Source: JBDNDK01 sp046719185
GTDB taxonomy: Bacteria > Armatimonadota > UBA5829
Direction: 5' to 3'
DNA: 14,303 nucleotides
Assembly: GCA_046719185.1 (NCBI GenBank)
Contig: JBDNDK010000045.1
Location: forward strand, 1-14,303
How positions within the stretch are numbered: the stretch's first letter is position 1; every line of letters starts with the position of its first letter. Of this stretch, positions 6,825 to 13,821 are shown piece after piece. The notes below the pieces were generated by a model that did no database searches, had not been told where the DNA came from, and was given only the letters and a program-made list of their open reading frames with translations. Made by a program: the position numbers and the translations under genes.

Positions 6825-6851
6825 TTAGCACTCTAATGATGAGAGTGCTAA
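6825..6851. promoter_or_regulatory. CIRCE operator (HrcA binding site)
   Basis: TTAGCACTC (6825-6833), 9-nt spacer, GAGTGCTAA (6843-6851): an exact match to the CIRCE consensus. HrcA repressor binds it at normal temperature and is lost when GroEL is titrated by unfolded protein. It begins only 3 nt after the -10 box, so bound HrcA would block initiation. hrcA itself is not in the window. Confidence 0.98.
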
Positions 6852-6896
6852 TAAATATAAAAATAATAATAATTTGACAGGAGGTGTATTTAGATA

Positions 6897-7181
6897 ATGA
6901 TTAAACCTCTAGGTGACAAAGTTGTTGTGGAGCCTCTTGATGAGGTAGAAAAGAGTGCTGGAGGAATTATTCTCCCGGATACTGCAAAGAAGAAACCACA
7001 GGAAGGCAAAGTTATAGCAGTAGGACCAGGCAAAGTTTTGGACAATGGCAGCAGAGGTGAAATGTCTGTTAAAGTTGGCGATACTGTTATTTTTGCAAAG
7101 TACGGTGGAACTGAAGTTACCATTGATGGGAAAGAATATATTATTCTTGACCAAGATTCAATCTATGCAGTAAAAGAATAA
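6897..7181 (+). CDS. groES: Co-chaperonin GroES (Cpn10)
   Basis: A 94-residue protein of the usual GroES length. It opens with IKPLGDKVVVEPLDE, followed by the mobile loop EKSAGGIILPDTAKKK (about 18-33), which contacts GroEL through the hydrophobic IIL. It continues with GKVIAVGPGK, VKVGDTVIFAKYGGTEV and the C-terminal YIILDQDSIYAV. Seven subunits cap the GroEL ring and enclose the folding chamber in the cytoplasm. AGGAGGTG (6879-6886) is a very strong ribosome binding site 10 nt before the ATG. It is the first gene of the CIRCE-controlled bicistronic operon. Confidence 0.99.
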   Translation: MIKPLGDKVVVEPLDEVEKSAGGIILPDTAKKKPQEGKVIAVGPGKVLDNGSRGEMSVKVGDTVIFAKYGGTEVTIDGKEYIILDQDSIYAVKE

Positions 7182-7282
7182 ATTAAATTATTTTTATTAG
7201 ACAAAAACAACAACTATATTTAATGGACGAATTTTGGTTGTTAATTTTAATTTGAAATCTAACAGAGGAGGGATAATTCTCT

Positions 7283-8902
7283 ATGTCAGCAAAAATGTTG
7301 ATTTTTGATGAAGAAGCACGCCGTGCACTTGAGCGTGGTGCAAATGCAGTTGCAGCGGCTGTTAAAGTAACCCTTGGTCCTAAGGGTAGAAATGTAGTTT
7401 TAGACAAAAAATGGGGAAGTCCTACTATCACTAAAGATGGTGTGACTGTTGCTAAAGAAGTAGAACTTGAAGATCCTTATGAGAATATGGGAGCTCAATT
7501 AGTAAGAGAAGTTGCTTCCAAAACCAATGATATAGCTGGTGATGGAACTACTACTGCTACTGTTCTTGCTGAAGCTATTGTAAAAGAGGGTTTAAGATAT
7601 GTTGCAGCTGGAGGAAATCCTATTGCTGTAAAACATGGTATAGAGCTTGCTGTTGCAAAAGCTATTGAAGAAATCAAAAAACTTTCAATACCTGTAAAAG
7701 GCAAGGAAGAGGTTGCACAAGTTGCATCAATTGCTGGCAATGACAAAGAAATTGGTAACGTTATTGCTGATGCTATTGATAAAGTTGGAAAAGATGGTGT
7801 TATTACTGTTGAAGAGTCTAAAGTTGGAACTACAAACCTTGAAGTTGTTGAAGGAATGCAGTTTGACAAGGGTTATATATCACCTTATATGGTAACAGAC
7901 TCCGAAAGAATGGAAGCTGTTTTAGAAAATCCACTTATTCTTATTCATGAGAAGAAGATCTCAGCTGCAGCTGATTTAGTTCCTCTTCTTGAGAAGATAG
8001 CTCAGTCAAGAAGACCATTAGTGATAATTGCTGAAGATGTTGATGGTGATGCTCTTGCAACATTAGTTGTGAACAAACTTAGAGGAACACTAAATGTAGT
8101 TGCTGTTAAGGCTCCAGGATTTGGAGACAGAAGAAAAGCTATGCTTGAGGATATTGCAGTTCTCACAGCTGGTCAATTTATATCAGAAGATCTTGGAATT
8201 AAGCTTGAGAATGTTGATATATCTATGCTTGGTGAAGCTAGCAAGGTTGTTGTATCTAAAGAAGAAACAACAATAATTGAAGGCAAGGGATCTGCTGAAG
8301 CTGTTCAGGGAAGAATTGCACAGATAAGAAAGCAGATTGAAACCACTGATTCAAATTATGACAGAGAAAAACTCCAAGAGAGACTTGCAAAGCTTTCTGG
8401 TGGTGTTGCAGTTATAAAAGTTGGTGCTGCAACAGAAACAGAACTAAAAGAGAAAAAGCATAGATATGAAGATGCTTTATCTGCTACCAGAGCTGCTGTT
8501 GAGGAAGGTATTGTTCCTGGTGGTGGAACTACTCTTATTAATGTTATACCTAAACTTGATGATATTGGCGAAACTGATGATGAGAAGATTGGTGTGAAGA
8601 TTGTAAGAAGAGCTTTAGAAGAGCCATTGAGACAGATTGCTGAGAATGCAGGTTATGAAGGCAGCATAGTTGTAGAGAGAGTAAAGAATGAGAAAAAAGG
8701 AATTGGATTTAATGCTGCAACTGGTGAATATGAAGATCTAGTTAAAGCAGGTATTGTTGATCCTGTTAAGGTTACTAGATCTGCTCTAGAAAATGCTGCA
8801 AGCATTGGCTCACTCATTCTTACAACTGAAAGCTTGATAGCCGAAAAGCCTGAAGAAAAACCTGCTCCTGCTGCACCCGGCATGGGCGGATATGATATGT
8901 AA
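7283..8902 (+). CDS. groEL: Chaperonin GroEL (Hsp60)
   Basis: A 539-residue group I chaperonin, full length. VTLGPKGRNVVL (29-40), TITKDGVTVAKE and the nucleotide-binding AGDGTTTATVLA (85-96) belong to the first equatorial segment. The apical domain includes RPLVIIAEDVDGDALATLVVN and KAPGFGDRRKAMLEDIAVLT. EEGIVPGGGTTLI marks the return to the equatorial domain. The C-terminal tail is short: PGMGGYDM in place of the longer GGM repeats of many GroELs. It folds non-native proteins in an ATP-driven double ring with GroES. GAGGAGGGAT (7265-7274) is the ribosome binding site. The 101-nt gap to groES holds no terminator or recognisable promoter. The operon ends in the terminator at 8926-8962. Confidence 0.99.
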   Translation: MSAKMLIFDEEARRALERGANAVAAAVKVTLGPKGRNVVLDKKWGSPTITKDGVTVAKEVELEDPYENMGAQLVREVASKTNDIAGDGTTTATVLAEAIVKEGLRYVAAGGNPIAVKHGIELAVAKAIEEIKKLSIPVKGKEEVAQVASIAGNDKEIGNVIADAIDKVGKDGVITVEESKVGTTNLEVVEGMQFDKGYISPYMVTDSERMEAVLENPLILIHEKKISAAADLVPLLEKIAQSRRPLVIIAEDVDGDALATLVVNKLRGTLNVVAVKAPGFGDRRKAMLEDIAVLTAGQFISEDLGIKLENVDISMLGEASKVVVSKEETTIIEGKGSAEAVQGRIAQIRKQIETTDSNYDREKLQERLAKLSGGVAVIKVGAATETELKEKKHRYEDALSATRAAVEEGIVPGGGTTLINVIPKLDDIGETDDEKIGVKIVRRALEEPLRQIAENAGYEGSIVVERVKNEKKGIGFNAATGEYEDLVKAGIVDPVKVTRSALENAASIGSLILTTESLIAEKPEEKPAPAAPGMGGYDM

Positions 8903-8925
8903 AAAATATAGATAAATAAAAATTA

Positions 8926-8962
8926 AGCCCCGATATAATTAATATTCGGGGCTATTTTTTTT
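8926..8962 (+). terminator. Rho-independent terminator after groEL
   Basis: AGCCCCGA (8926-8933) pairs perfectly with TCGGGGCT (8946-8953) around a 12-nt AT-rich loop. Eight T residues follow at 8955-8962. It closes the groESL operon 24 nt after the stop codon. Confidence 0.95.
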
Positions 8963-9001
8963 CAAAAATTAAATAATCATCCAATGTTAGTATGAAAAAT
9001 A

Positions 9002-9031
9002 TTGACATTGGTTGTGAATTTTAGTTATACT
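9002..9031 (+). promoter_or_regulatory. Promoter of the infC operon
   Basis: TTGACA (9002-9007) and TATACT (9026-9031) are separated by 18 nt. The start would fall near 9038, giving an infC leader of about 60 nt. Nothing else upstream of infC after the groEL terminator resembles a promoter. Confidence 0.75.
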
Positions 9032-9040
9032 TATTTGGCG

Positions 9041-9072
9041 TGTCGAACTAGAGTTTTAATTTGTGTTCGATA
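9041..9072 (+). promoter_or_regulatory. Leader hairpin before infC
   Basis: TCGAAC (9043-9048) and GTTCGA (9065-9070) form a 6-bp stem, extended to 8 bp by a G-U and a T-A pair, with a 16-nt AT-rich loop. It ends 10 nt before the infC ribosome binding site. In other bacteria, the infC-rpmI-rplT leader or intergenic RNA is bound by L20 as an autoregulator; this hairpin is a candidate site, but no sequence match was made. Confidence 0.45.
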
Positions 9073-9096
9073 GATTATAGTTGAGGTGATGTAGCC

Positions 9097-9618
9097 ATAG
9101 CCAAAGACCTTAAAGTCAATGAGCGTATTAGGGCACAAGAAGTCCGATTGATTGATGAGAATGGTTCACAAGTTGGTGTGATGCCGCTTAAAGAAGCACT
9201 TGAATATTCTCAAGAAAAAGGTTTGGACTTAATAGAAGTGTCCCCAGCTGCTAATCCACCTGTTTGTAGGGTTATGGATTACGGCAAATATAAGTATGAA
9301 CTGGGCAAAAAGGACCGCGAAGCTCATAAAAAACAAAAGATGACTGAAATTAAAGGCATCAGAATGCGGCCTAAAACTGATGAACACGACTTCCAGTTTA
9401 AGCTCAGAAATACAATAAAATTTTTACAAGCAGGCAATAAAGTAAAAGTTAATGTAATATTCCGAAGTAGAGAGTTTTCTCATCCGGAATTTGCAAAGGA
9501 GTCGCTTGATAGAATGGCTTCATTAGTTATTGAAGCTGGAGTGGGAAAAGTGGATAAGCCGGCAAGTATGGAAGGTAAGTCTATGACTATGATACTTGCA
9601 CCTGTATCTGATAATTAA
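9097..9618 (+). CDS. infC: Translation initiation factor IF-3 (AUA start)
   Basis: IF-3 binds the 30S subunit, prevents premature 50S joining and checks the start codon. From position 9097 the product has 173 residues, the usual IF-3 size: AKDLKVNERIRAQEVRLIDE, the conserved N-terminal domain, through PPVCRVMDYGKYKYE and a Lys-rich linker, to the C-terminal domain with KGIRMRPKTDEHDFQFKLRN and FRSREFSHPEFA. The first ATG/GTG/TTG codon in frame is TTG at 9148, which would delete the invariant VNERIRAQEVRL block. An in-frame stop at 9082 excludes a longer start. Only ATA at 9097 sits at the right distance, 6 nt, from the excellent ribosome binding site GAGGTGAT (9083-9090). Rare AUU/AUC/AUA starts are a known infC trait because IF-3 discriminates against them and so regulates itself. 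An ATG directly followed by TAG (9089-9094) overlaps the end of the binding site. Confidence 0.95.
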   Translation: MAKDLKVNERIRAQEVRLIDENGSQVGVMPLKEALEYSQEKGLDLIEVSPAANPPVCRVMDYGKYKYELGKKDREAHKKQKMTEIKGIRMRPKTDEHDFQFKLRNTIKFLQAGNKVKVNVIFRSREFSHPEFAKESLDRMASLVIEAGVGKVDKPASMEGKSMTMILAPVSDN

Positions 9619-9716
9619 ATAATCACTTAACCCAGTTATTTAATTGGTATTTCTGATTTTAATCAGGAAGCTAAGAAAATAATTTGGGCTTATTTGTTTT
9701 TAGTTGAGGTATAATT

Positions 9717-9914
9717 GTGTCAAAAATAAAGACTTGTAAAACAGCTGCTAAAAGATTTGAGACCACAGGAAGTGGTAAAATCAGAAGAGCACGAACTGGT
9801 ATGAACCACCTTAAAATGAAAAAGTCTAATAGTGCAAAGAGAAGACTATCAATTAAAGGTGATGTATCTACAGGACAAAAAAGAGTAATTAAAAGAATGG
9901 TACCAGGCATATAA
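9717..9914 (+). CDS. rpmI: 50S ribosomal protein bL35
   Basis: A 65-residue basic protein typical of bL35: SKIKTCKTAAKRFETTGSGK is the conserved N-terminal core, followed by KIRRARTGMNHLKMKKS and KRVIKRMVPGI. It belongs to the large ribosomal subunit. The start is GTG at 9717, preceded by TTGAGGT (9703-9709) at a good distance; no ATG lies near. It is the second gene of the infC-rpmI-rplT unit, 98 nt after infC. That gap contains a small CTGAT-TTTA-ATCAG hairpin (about 9655-9668). Confidence 0.96.
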   Translation: MSKIKTCKTAAKRFETTGSGKIRRARTGMNHLKMKKSNSAKRRLSIKGDVSTGQKRVIKRMVPGI

Positions 9915-9975
9915 TTGCCTAGGTGATGCCAGTGTCTTAAATTTTATTAGATTGTAAAGAATAGGAGACAGAAAT

Positions 9976-10338
9976 ATGCCACGAGTGAAACGCGGCACTA
10001 TGACACACAAGCGTCATAAAAAGATAATTAAAGCCGCTAAAGGTTATTGGGGCGGAAAACATAGACTCTTTAAAACTGCTAAAGAAGCAGTTATGAAATC
10101 TGGAAATTATGCTTATAGAGATAGAAGAGCCAAAAAGAGAGATTTCAGAAGATTATGGATAACCCGCATTTCTGCTGGTTGTAGAGCAAATGATATGCAA
10201 TACAGCAAGTTTATTCAAGCCCTTGGGTTGGCAGGGATAAATCTTGACAGAAAAGTTCTTGCAGAAATGGCAGTATCAGATGAACAGGCATTTGCTGCTC
10301 TTGTAGAAAAGGCAAAGAGCCAGTTGGCATCGGTTTAA
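9976..10338 (+). CDS. rplT: 50S ribosomal protein bL20
   Basis: A 120-residue protein close to the usual 117-119 of bL20. It has the very basic N-terminal extension PRVKRGTMTHKRHKKIIKAAKGYWGGKHRLFKTAKEAV, then YAYRDRRAKKRDFRRLWITRISAGCR, SKFIQALGLAGINLDRKVLAEMAV, and an acidic-to-basic helix. bL20 helps assemble the large subunit and in several bacteria represses its own operon by binding the mRNA. AGGAG about 9 nt upstream is the ribosome binding site. It follows rpmI after 61 nt. Confidence 0.98.
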   Translation: MPRVKRGTMTHKRHKKIIKAAKGYWGGKHRLFKTAKEAVMKSGNYAYRDRRAKKRDFRRLWITRISAGCRANDMQYSKFIQALGLAGINLDRKVLAEMAVSDEQAFAALVEKAKSQLASV

Positions 10339-10519
10339 GTGAAAATGGGATTGGTAGAGAATGGTTATCTGCCAACCCACAAGAACCTTCCATATTTATG
10401 GAATATGATCAGGAACATACACCTGACGCCCAATTACTGGAGTTTGGATCAATCTAAGTATAGTTTAAAAGATATCCGAACTTTTGTGATTGGGCGTCTG
10501 GCATTTATGAGGTTTTATA
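10339..10519 (+). promoter_or_regulatory. rplT-pheS intergenic leader with inverted repeats
   Basis: This 181-nt gap holds three nested or adjacent inverted repeats. GTTGGCA (10322-10328, inside the end of rplT) pairs with TGCCAAC (10371-10377). TTCCATA-TT-TATGGAA (10388-10403) is a perfect 14-bp palindrome. The third is a 16-nt near-perfect pair: CCTGACGCCCAATTAC (10422-10437) against GTGATTGGGCGTCTGG (10486-10501), with two mismatches and a 48-nt loop. It ends 7 nt before the GAGG ribosome binding site of pheS. No T-box AGGGTGG core, Phe-rich leader peptide or terminator T-run is seen. Its length and structure fit an RNA-level control region for pheST, which is inference. A 72-codon GTG-start ORF crosses the gap and overlaps pheS, but has no ribosome binding site or recognisable similarity. 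Confidence 0.5.
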
Positions 10520-11545
10520 ATGAGCCAGTTATCAGACTTAAAACAGATTCAGGATAATGCATTAAAACTTATTAATGAAGCATGTGATACTGCATCTCTT
10601 GATTCTATTGAAATAAAATACTTAGGCAGAAAGGGTGAGCTTACCTTAATGCTGCGTTCAATAGGTTCATTGCCTGCTGAGCAAAGAAAAGACTTTGGAC
10701 AGGAAGTAAATAGAATCAAAACTCTTCTTGCAAGTGCTATTGAAGAGAAAAGGGGTAGTTTGACTGGAACTGAGATTAACAGCAAGCTTGCTGCTGAGGC
10801 TATAGATGTAACTATGCCTGGTAAGTTTCCTAAAGTTGGCAGACCGCATATTTTAGTGGAAACTATGCACAGAATAAAGGAGATATTTATTGGTTTGGGG
10901 TATGAGGTTACTCAGAGCCCTGAAGTTGAATTATACAAGTATAATTTTGAGGCACTCAATTATCCTGAGGAACATCCTGCAATGGACGAGCAAATGTCTT
11001 TTTATATCACAGATGATAGGCTACTCAGAACTCAAACAACTGCTTTTCAGCATAGAGTGATGGAAGGCAAAAAACCTCCTTTCAGAAGCTGTACTATAGG
11101 GAAATGCTATAGATATGAGGCTGTTGATGCTACACATGGACACACATTCCATCAGGTGGATTGTTTTGCTGTTGATAAAGGTATTACTATGGCAGATCTA
11201 AAAGGCACACTTTTGCAGTTTGCAAAGCAGATGTTTGGTGAAGGTGTGGGAGTTAGATTTAGGCCAGACTTTTTTCCTTTTGTAGAACCAGGAGCTGAGA
11301 TTGCTATTACTTGTGTTATGTGTATGGGTAAAGGCTGTAATATTTGCAAAAAATCAGGCTGGCTTGAGCTTGGTGGAGCTGGTATGATACACCCAAATGT
11401 TCTTGAGGGTGTTGGTATAGATTCCGAAGAATACACTGGTTTTGCTTTTGGTCTTGGAATTGAAAGAATCCCAATGCTTGTGTATGGAATTGGTGACCTT
11501 AGATTATTTATGGAAAACGATATTAGATTCTTGAGGCAACTATAA
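10520..11545 (+). CDS. pheS: Phenylalanine-tRNA ligase alpha subunit
   Basis: PheS carries the class II catalytic core that activates phenylalanine and charges tRNA-Phe. The 341-residue length is normal. The N-terminal coiled-coil arm (1-90) includes YLGRKGELTLMLRSIGSLPAEQR. Motif 2 is PFRSCTIGKCYRYEAVDATHGHTFHQVD (187-214), and motif 3 is FAFGLGIERIPMLVYGI (308-324). RFRPDFFPFVEP is followed by a CxxC-x4-CxxC cluster (Cys265, 268, 273, 276), then GWLELGGAGMIHPNVL. Such a four-Cys loop is common in Gram-positive-type and some other bacterial PheS. GAGG at 10509-10512 is the ribosome binding site. pheT follows after 2 nt. Confidence 0.98.
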   Translation: MSQLSDLKQIQDNALKLINEACDTASLDSIEIKYLGRKGELTLMLRSIGSLPAEQRKDFGQEVNRIKTLLASAIEEKRGSLTGTEINSKLAAEAIDVTMPGKFPKVGRPHILVETMHRIKEIFIGLGYEVTQSPEVELYKYNFEALNYPEEHPAMDEQMSFYITDDRLLRTQTTAFQHRVMEGKKPPFRSCTIGKCYRYEAVDATHGHTFHQVDCFAVDKGITMADLKGTLLQFAKQMFGEGVGVRFRPDFFPFVEPGAEIAITCVMCMGKGCNICKKSGWLELGGAGMIHPNVLEGVGIDSEEYTGFAFGLGIERIPMLVYGIGDLRLFMENDIRFLRQL

Positions 11546-11547
11546 CT

Positions 11548-13632
11548 ATGAAAGTATCAATTAACTGGCTGAAAGATTATGTAGATATAAATCAATCTCT
11601 AGATACACTGGCTGATGGTCTTACTATGGCAGGACTTGAAGTTGAACAGATTGATCATCTAAGTGAAAATGATTTTATAAATGCTGGTGGTGAGGGTAAA
11701 TCAGCTGATACTGTGTTTGATGTTAGTATCACTCCAAACAGGGGAGATGCACTCTCTATGATAGGTATTGCAAGAGAGGCTGCGGCATTAAATGGCACAT
11801 CTGTAAAATCTCCTAATCCTGAGATTACTTTTTCAAATGAAAAGGCATCAGATTTTATTGATATATCAATCAAAGATCCAGATCTCTGCAAAAGATATGT
11901 AGGTATAATCATTAGAGGAGTTGAAATAAAAGAATCTCCGGGTTGGCTCAAAGATAGAATAATTGCAGCTGGAATGAGACCAATAAATAATGTAGTTGAC
12001 ATAACTAATTATGTAATGGTTGAACTTGGTCAGCCTTTGCATGCTTTTGATTATACTTTGCTAAAGGGTGGTAAAATAATTGTCAGAAGAGCTGTTGATG
12101 GTGAGAAAATAAAACTTATTGATGAGGTGGAAAGAAAGTTGGACAGCAATATGCTGGTTATAGCTGATGAAGAAAAGCCTGTTGCTCTTGCTGGAGTAAT
12201 GGGTGGATTTGAATCTGAAATCAATAATAATACAAAGGATATTCTCATTGAATCAGCTAACTTTGATTGTGTGTGTATTAGAAGAACATCTAAAAAGATA
12301 AATCTTACTACTGAAAGTTCATATAGATTTGAAAGAGGTGTTGATCCTTCTATTACTGCTCTAGCTGCTAAAAGGTGTGTTGAGTTGATAAAACAGCTTG
12401 GGGGAGGAGAGGTTGCTGATGGAGTGATAGATGTATATCCATCAGTTATTAGTCCTTTAGTGATAGATTTAAGACCTCAAAGAGTGGTTGAAGTTTTAGG
12501 TGTTGATATTAGAGAAGATCAGATTATAAAGATACTAAATTCTTATGGCATATCAGCAGAAAAAAACGATAATATTTTAAAATGCACAGTTCCTACTGTG
12601 AGAACAGATATCACAAGAGAAATTGACCTAATAGAAGAAGTGATTAGAGGTTATGGCTATGACAAAATGGACACAACCCTACCTAAAAAATCTATGCAAG
12701 GTCATGATAGTAAAGAAGGAATTCTTACTGAAAAAATTAGAAATATACTAATGGCATGTGGTGGGCAGGAAGTTCTAACACATAGTATTATATCTAGTAA
12801 ACTTGTGAAGATTGCTGATGAAAACACAGAATATCTAAAGATAAGAAATCCTTTGAGTGAGGATTTAGATGCAGTTAGAGCATCATTGTTGCCTAATTTA
12901 CTTGAAGTTGTTTCAAGAAATCAGTCTCATGGCTTGAATGACTTAAACATATTTGAGAGTGGAAAAGTATATTATAATTTTAATAATGATTGTGATGAAA
13001 AGTTGGCAGTTGCAGGGCTAATAGTTGGCAGCATTTGGGGGAATGCTTGGGCTATACCTACAAAGCTGATTCAATCTGATTTTTACAATGCCAAAGGAAT
13101 AGTTGAAAATTTACTTAGTAGATTAGGTATAGAAAATGTTGTTTTTGAAGCTGTTAGTGATATAACTATTATGCACCCTACAAGAACAGCAAAAATTATA
13201 ATAAATGGCTTAGATGCTGGTTTTGTTGGTGAGATACATCCAGATGTGATTAAAGAAATGGATGTAAGAGGAAAGCCTTGTGGATATGAGTTAGACTTTG
13301 ATATATTGATGAAATCATTGCCTAAGAAGAAGAAATTTGCTGAATTACCAAAATTTCCTAGCTCATATAGGCATTTATCACTTGTCATATCGGAAAATGT
13401 GAGGTATTCTGATTTAGAAAAAGTTTGCATGGAATCTTGCTCTGAGTTGCTTTCTGAAGTTGGTTTGCTTGATGAATACAAAGGAGAGCCAATAGAAAGA
13501 GGCAAGAAAAACCTTACTATATCATTAATTTTTAGATCGAATGAAAAGACACTTACAGATGAAGAAGTAAATTCTGCTGTTGAAAAGATTAGAAATGGTC
13601 TTAAAAAGAGTTTAGAAGTTACTTTCAGATAA
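11548..13632 (+). CDS. pheT: Phenylalanine-tRNA ligase beta subunit, short form lacking the EMAP/tRNA-bind domain
   Basis: PheT holds the editing site and tRNA contacts of the alpha2-beta2 enzyme. Domains in order: B1 start VSINWLKDYVDI with LTMAGLEVEQ (1-35); FDVSITPNRGDALSMIGIARE at 57-77; the editing B3/B4 domain (about 105-275) with AAGMRPINNVVDITNYVMVE, GQPLHAFD, LAGVMGGFESEI and ESANFDCVCIRRTS; the B5 domain (about 305-370); the catalytic-like core; and the FDX-ACB anticodon-binding domain (about 603-694) beginning PKFPSSYRHLS. The length of 694 is roughly 100 residues below the usual 785-810. The gap is at residues 36-56: the EMAP-type OB-fold insertion normally between MAGLEVE and the DVSITPNR motif is replaced by about 20 residues. 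The reading frame is intact there, so this is not a frameshift. It starts 2 nt after pheS; GAGG at 11533-11536. Confidence 0.95.
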   Translation: MKVSINWLKDYVDINQSLDTLADGLTMAGLEVEQIDHLSENDFINAGGEGKSADTVFDVSITPNRGDALSMIGIAREAAALNGTSVKSPNPEITFSNEKASDFIDISIKDPDLCKRYVGIIIRGVEIKESPGWLKDRIIAAGMRPINNVVDITNYVMVELGQPLHAFDYTLLKGGKIIVRRAVDGEKIKLIDEVERKLDSNMLVIADEEKPVALAGVMGGFESEINNNTKDILIESANFDCVCIRRTSKKINLTTESSYRFERGVDPSITALAAKRCVELIKQLGGGEVADGVIDVYPSVISPLVIDLRPQRVVEVLGVDIREDQIIKILNSYGISAEKNDNILKCTVPTVRTDITREIDLIEEVIRGYGYDKMDTTLPKKSMQGHDSKEGILTEKIRNILMACGGQEVLTHSIISSKLVKIADENTEYLKIRNPLSEDLDAVRASLLPNLLEVVSRNQSHGLNDLNIFESGKVYYNFNNDCDEKLAVAGLIVGSIWGNAWAIPTKLIQSDFYNAKGIVENLLSRLGIENVVFEAVSDITIMHPTRTAKIIINGLDAGFVGEIHPDVIKEMDVRGKPCGYELDFDILMKSLPKKKKFAELPKFPSSYRHLSLVISENVRYSDLEKVCMESCSELLSEVGLLDEYKGEPIERGKKNLTISLIFRSNEKTLTDEEVNSAVEKIRNGLKKSLEVTFR

Positions 13633-13641
13633 GGTGTTTTG

Positions 13642-13660
13642 CTCTGAAATGAGTTCAGAG
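13642..13660 (+). terminator. Weak hairpin after pheT, possible terminator
   Basis: CTCTGAA (13642-13648) pairs with TTCAGAG (13654-13660) around a 5-nt loop, 10 nt after the pheT stop. Only TTAATAT follows, so the T-tract is poor. It may act with the second hairpin at 13676-13694 as the operon end. Confidence 0.4.
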
Positions 13661-13675
13661 TTAATATACTAATTA

Positions 13676-13694
13676 TCAGTATAGGATATACTGA
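13676..13694. repeat. Second hairpin downstream of pheT
   Basis: TCAGTAT (13676-13682), AGGAT loop, ATACTGA (13688-13694): a perfect 7-bp inverted repeat with a 5-nt loop. No T-run follows, so it is not an intrinsic terminator. It lies 37 nt before the small membrane-peptide ORF, where it could be an operator or an mRNA end. Confidence 0.5.
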
Positions 13695-13731
13695 AGCTAA
13701 GGCACTTCTAATGGATGAGAGGGTGTTTGAA

Positions 13732-13821
13732 ATGAATAAAAGAACTATTAAGGTTTTGCTTGGAATTGCTTTATTAGTTTTAACTGCTGGTGCTCCATAT
13801 ATTATATGGCCTGGTAAATAA
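13732..13821 (+). CDS. Putative 29-residue membrane peptide
   Basis: A short ORF reading MNKRTIK, a hydrophobic helix VLLGIALLVLTAGAPYII, and the end WPGK. The design, basic N terminus and one short transmembrane helix, is typical of small membrane proteins. GAGAGGG (13717-13723) is a good ribosome binding site at 8 nt. An in-frame ATG at 13711 would add MDERVFE but has a poorer site (AAGG). No family is recognised. Chance occurrence in AT-rich intergenic DNA cannot be excluded; the well-placed binding site is the main support. Confidence 0.5.
   Translation: MNKRTIKVLLGIALLVLTAGAPYIIWPGK

Noticed and set aside
6873..6878. TTGACA just before the groES ribosome binding site as a second promoter.
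   Set aside because: A -10 box would fall inside groES, and the hexamer abuts the AGGAGG site; it is a chance match in AT-rich DNA.
7182..7282. A separate promoter or small RNA in the groES-groEL gap.
   Set aside because: There is only a weak AACAAC/GTTGTT pairing and no promoter hexamers at proper spacing; the genes form the normal bicistronic operon.
7495..7869. Long minus-strand ORFs inside groEL, pheS and pheT.
   Set aside because: They are antisense shadows of strongly conserved genes, low-complexity Ser/Thr/Ile-rich, with no ribosome binding sites.
10339..10519. A T-box riboswitch ahead of pheS.
   Set aside because: The conserved AGGGTGG-ACCGCG core and a following terminator are absent.
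10339..10557. A GTG-start 72-codon ORF bridging the rplT-pheS gap.
   Set aside because: It has no ribosome binding site, starts directly after the rplT stop, overlaps pheS, and another frame in the same gap is also open. The inverted repeats explain the region better, though conservation tests could reverse this.
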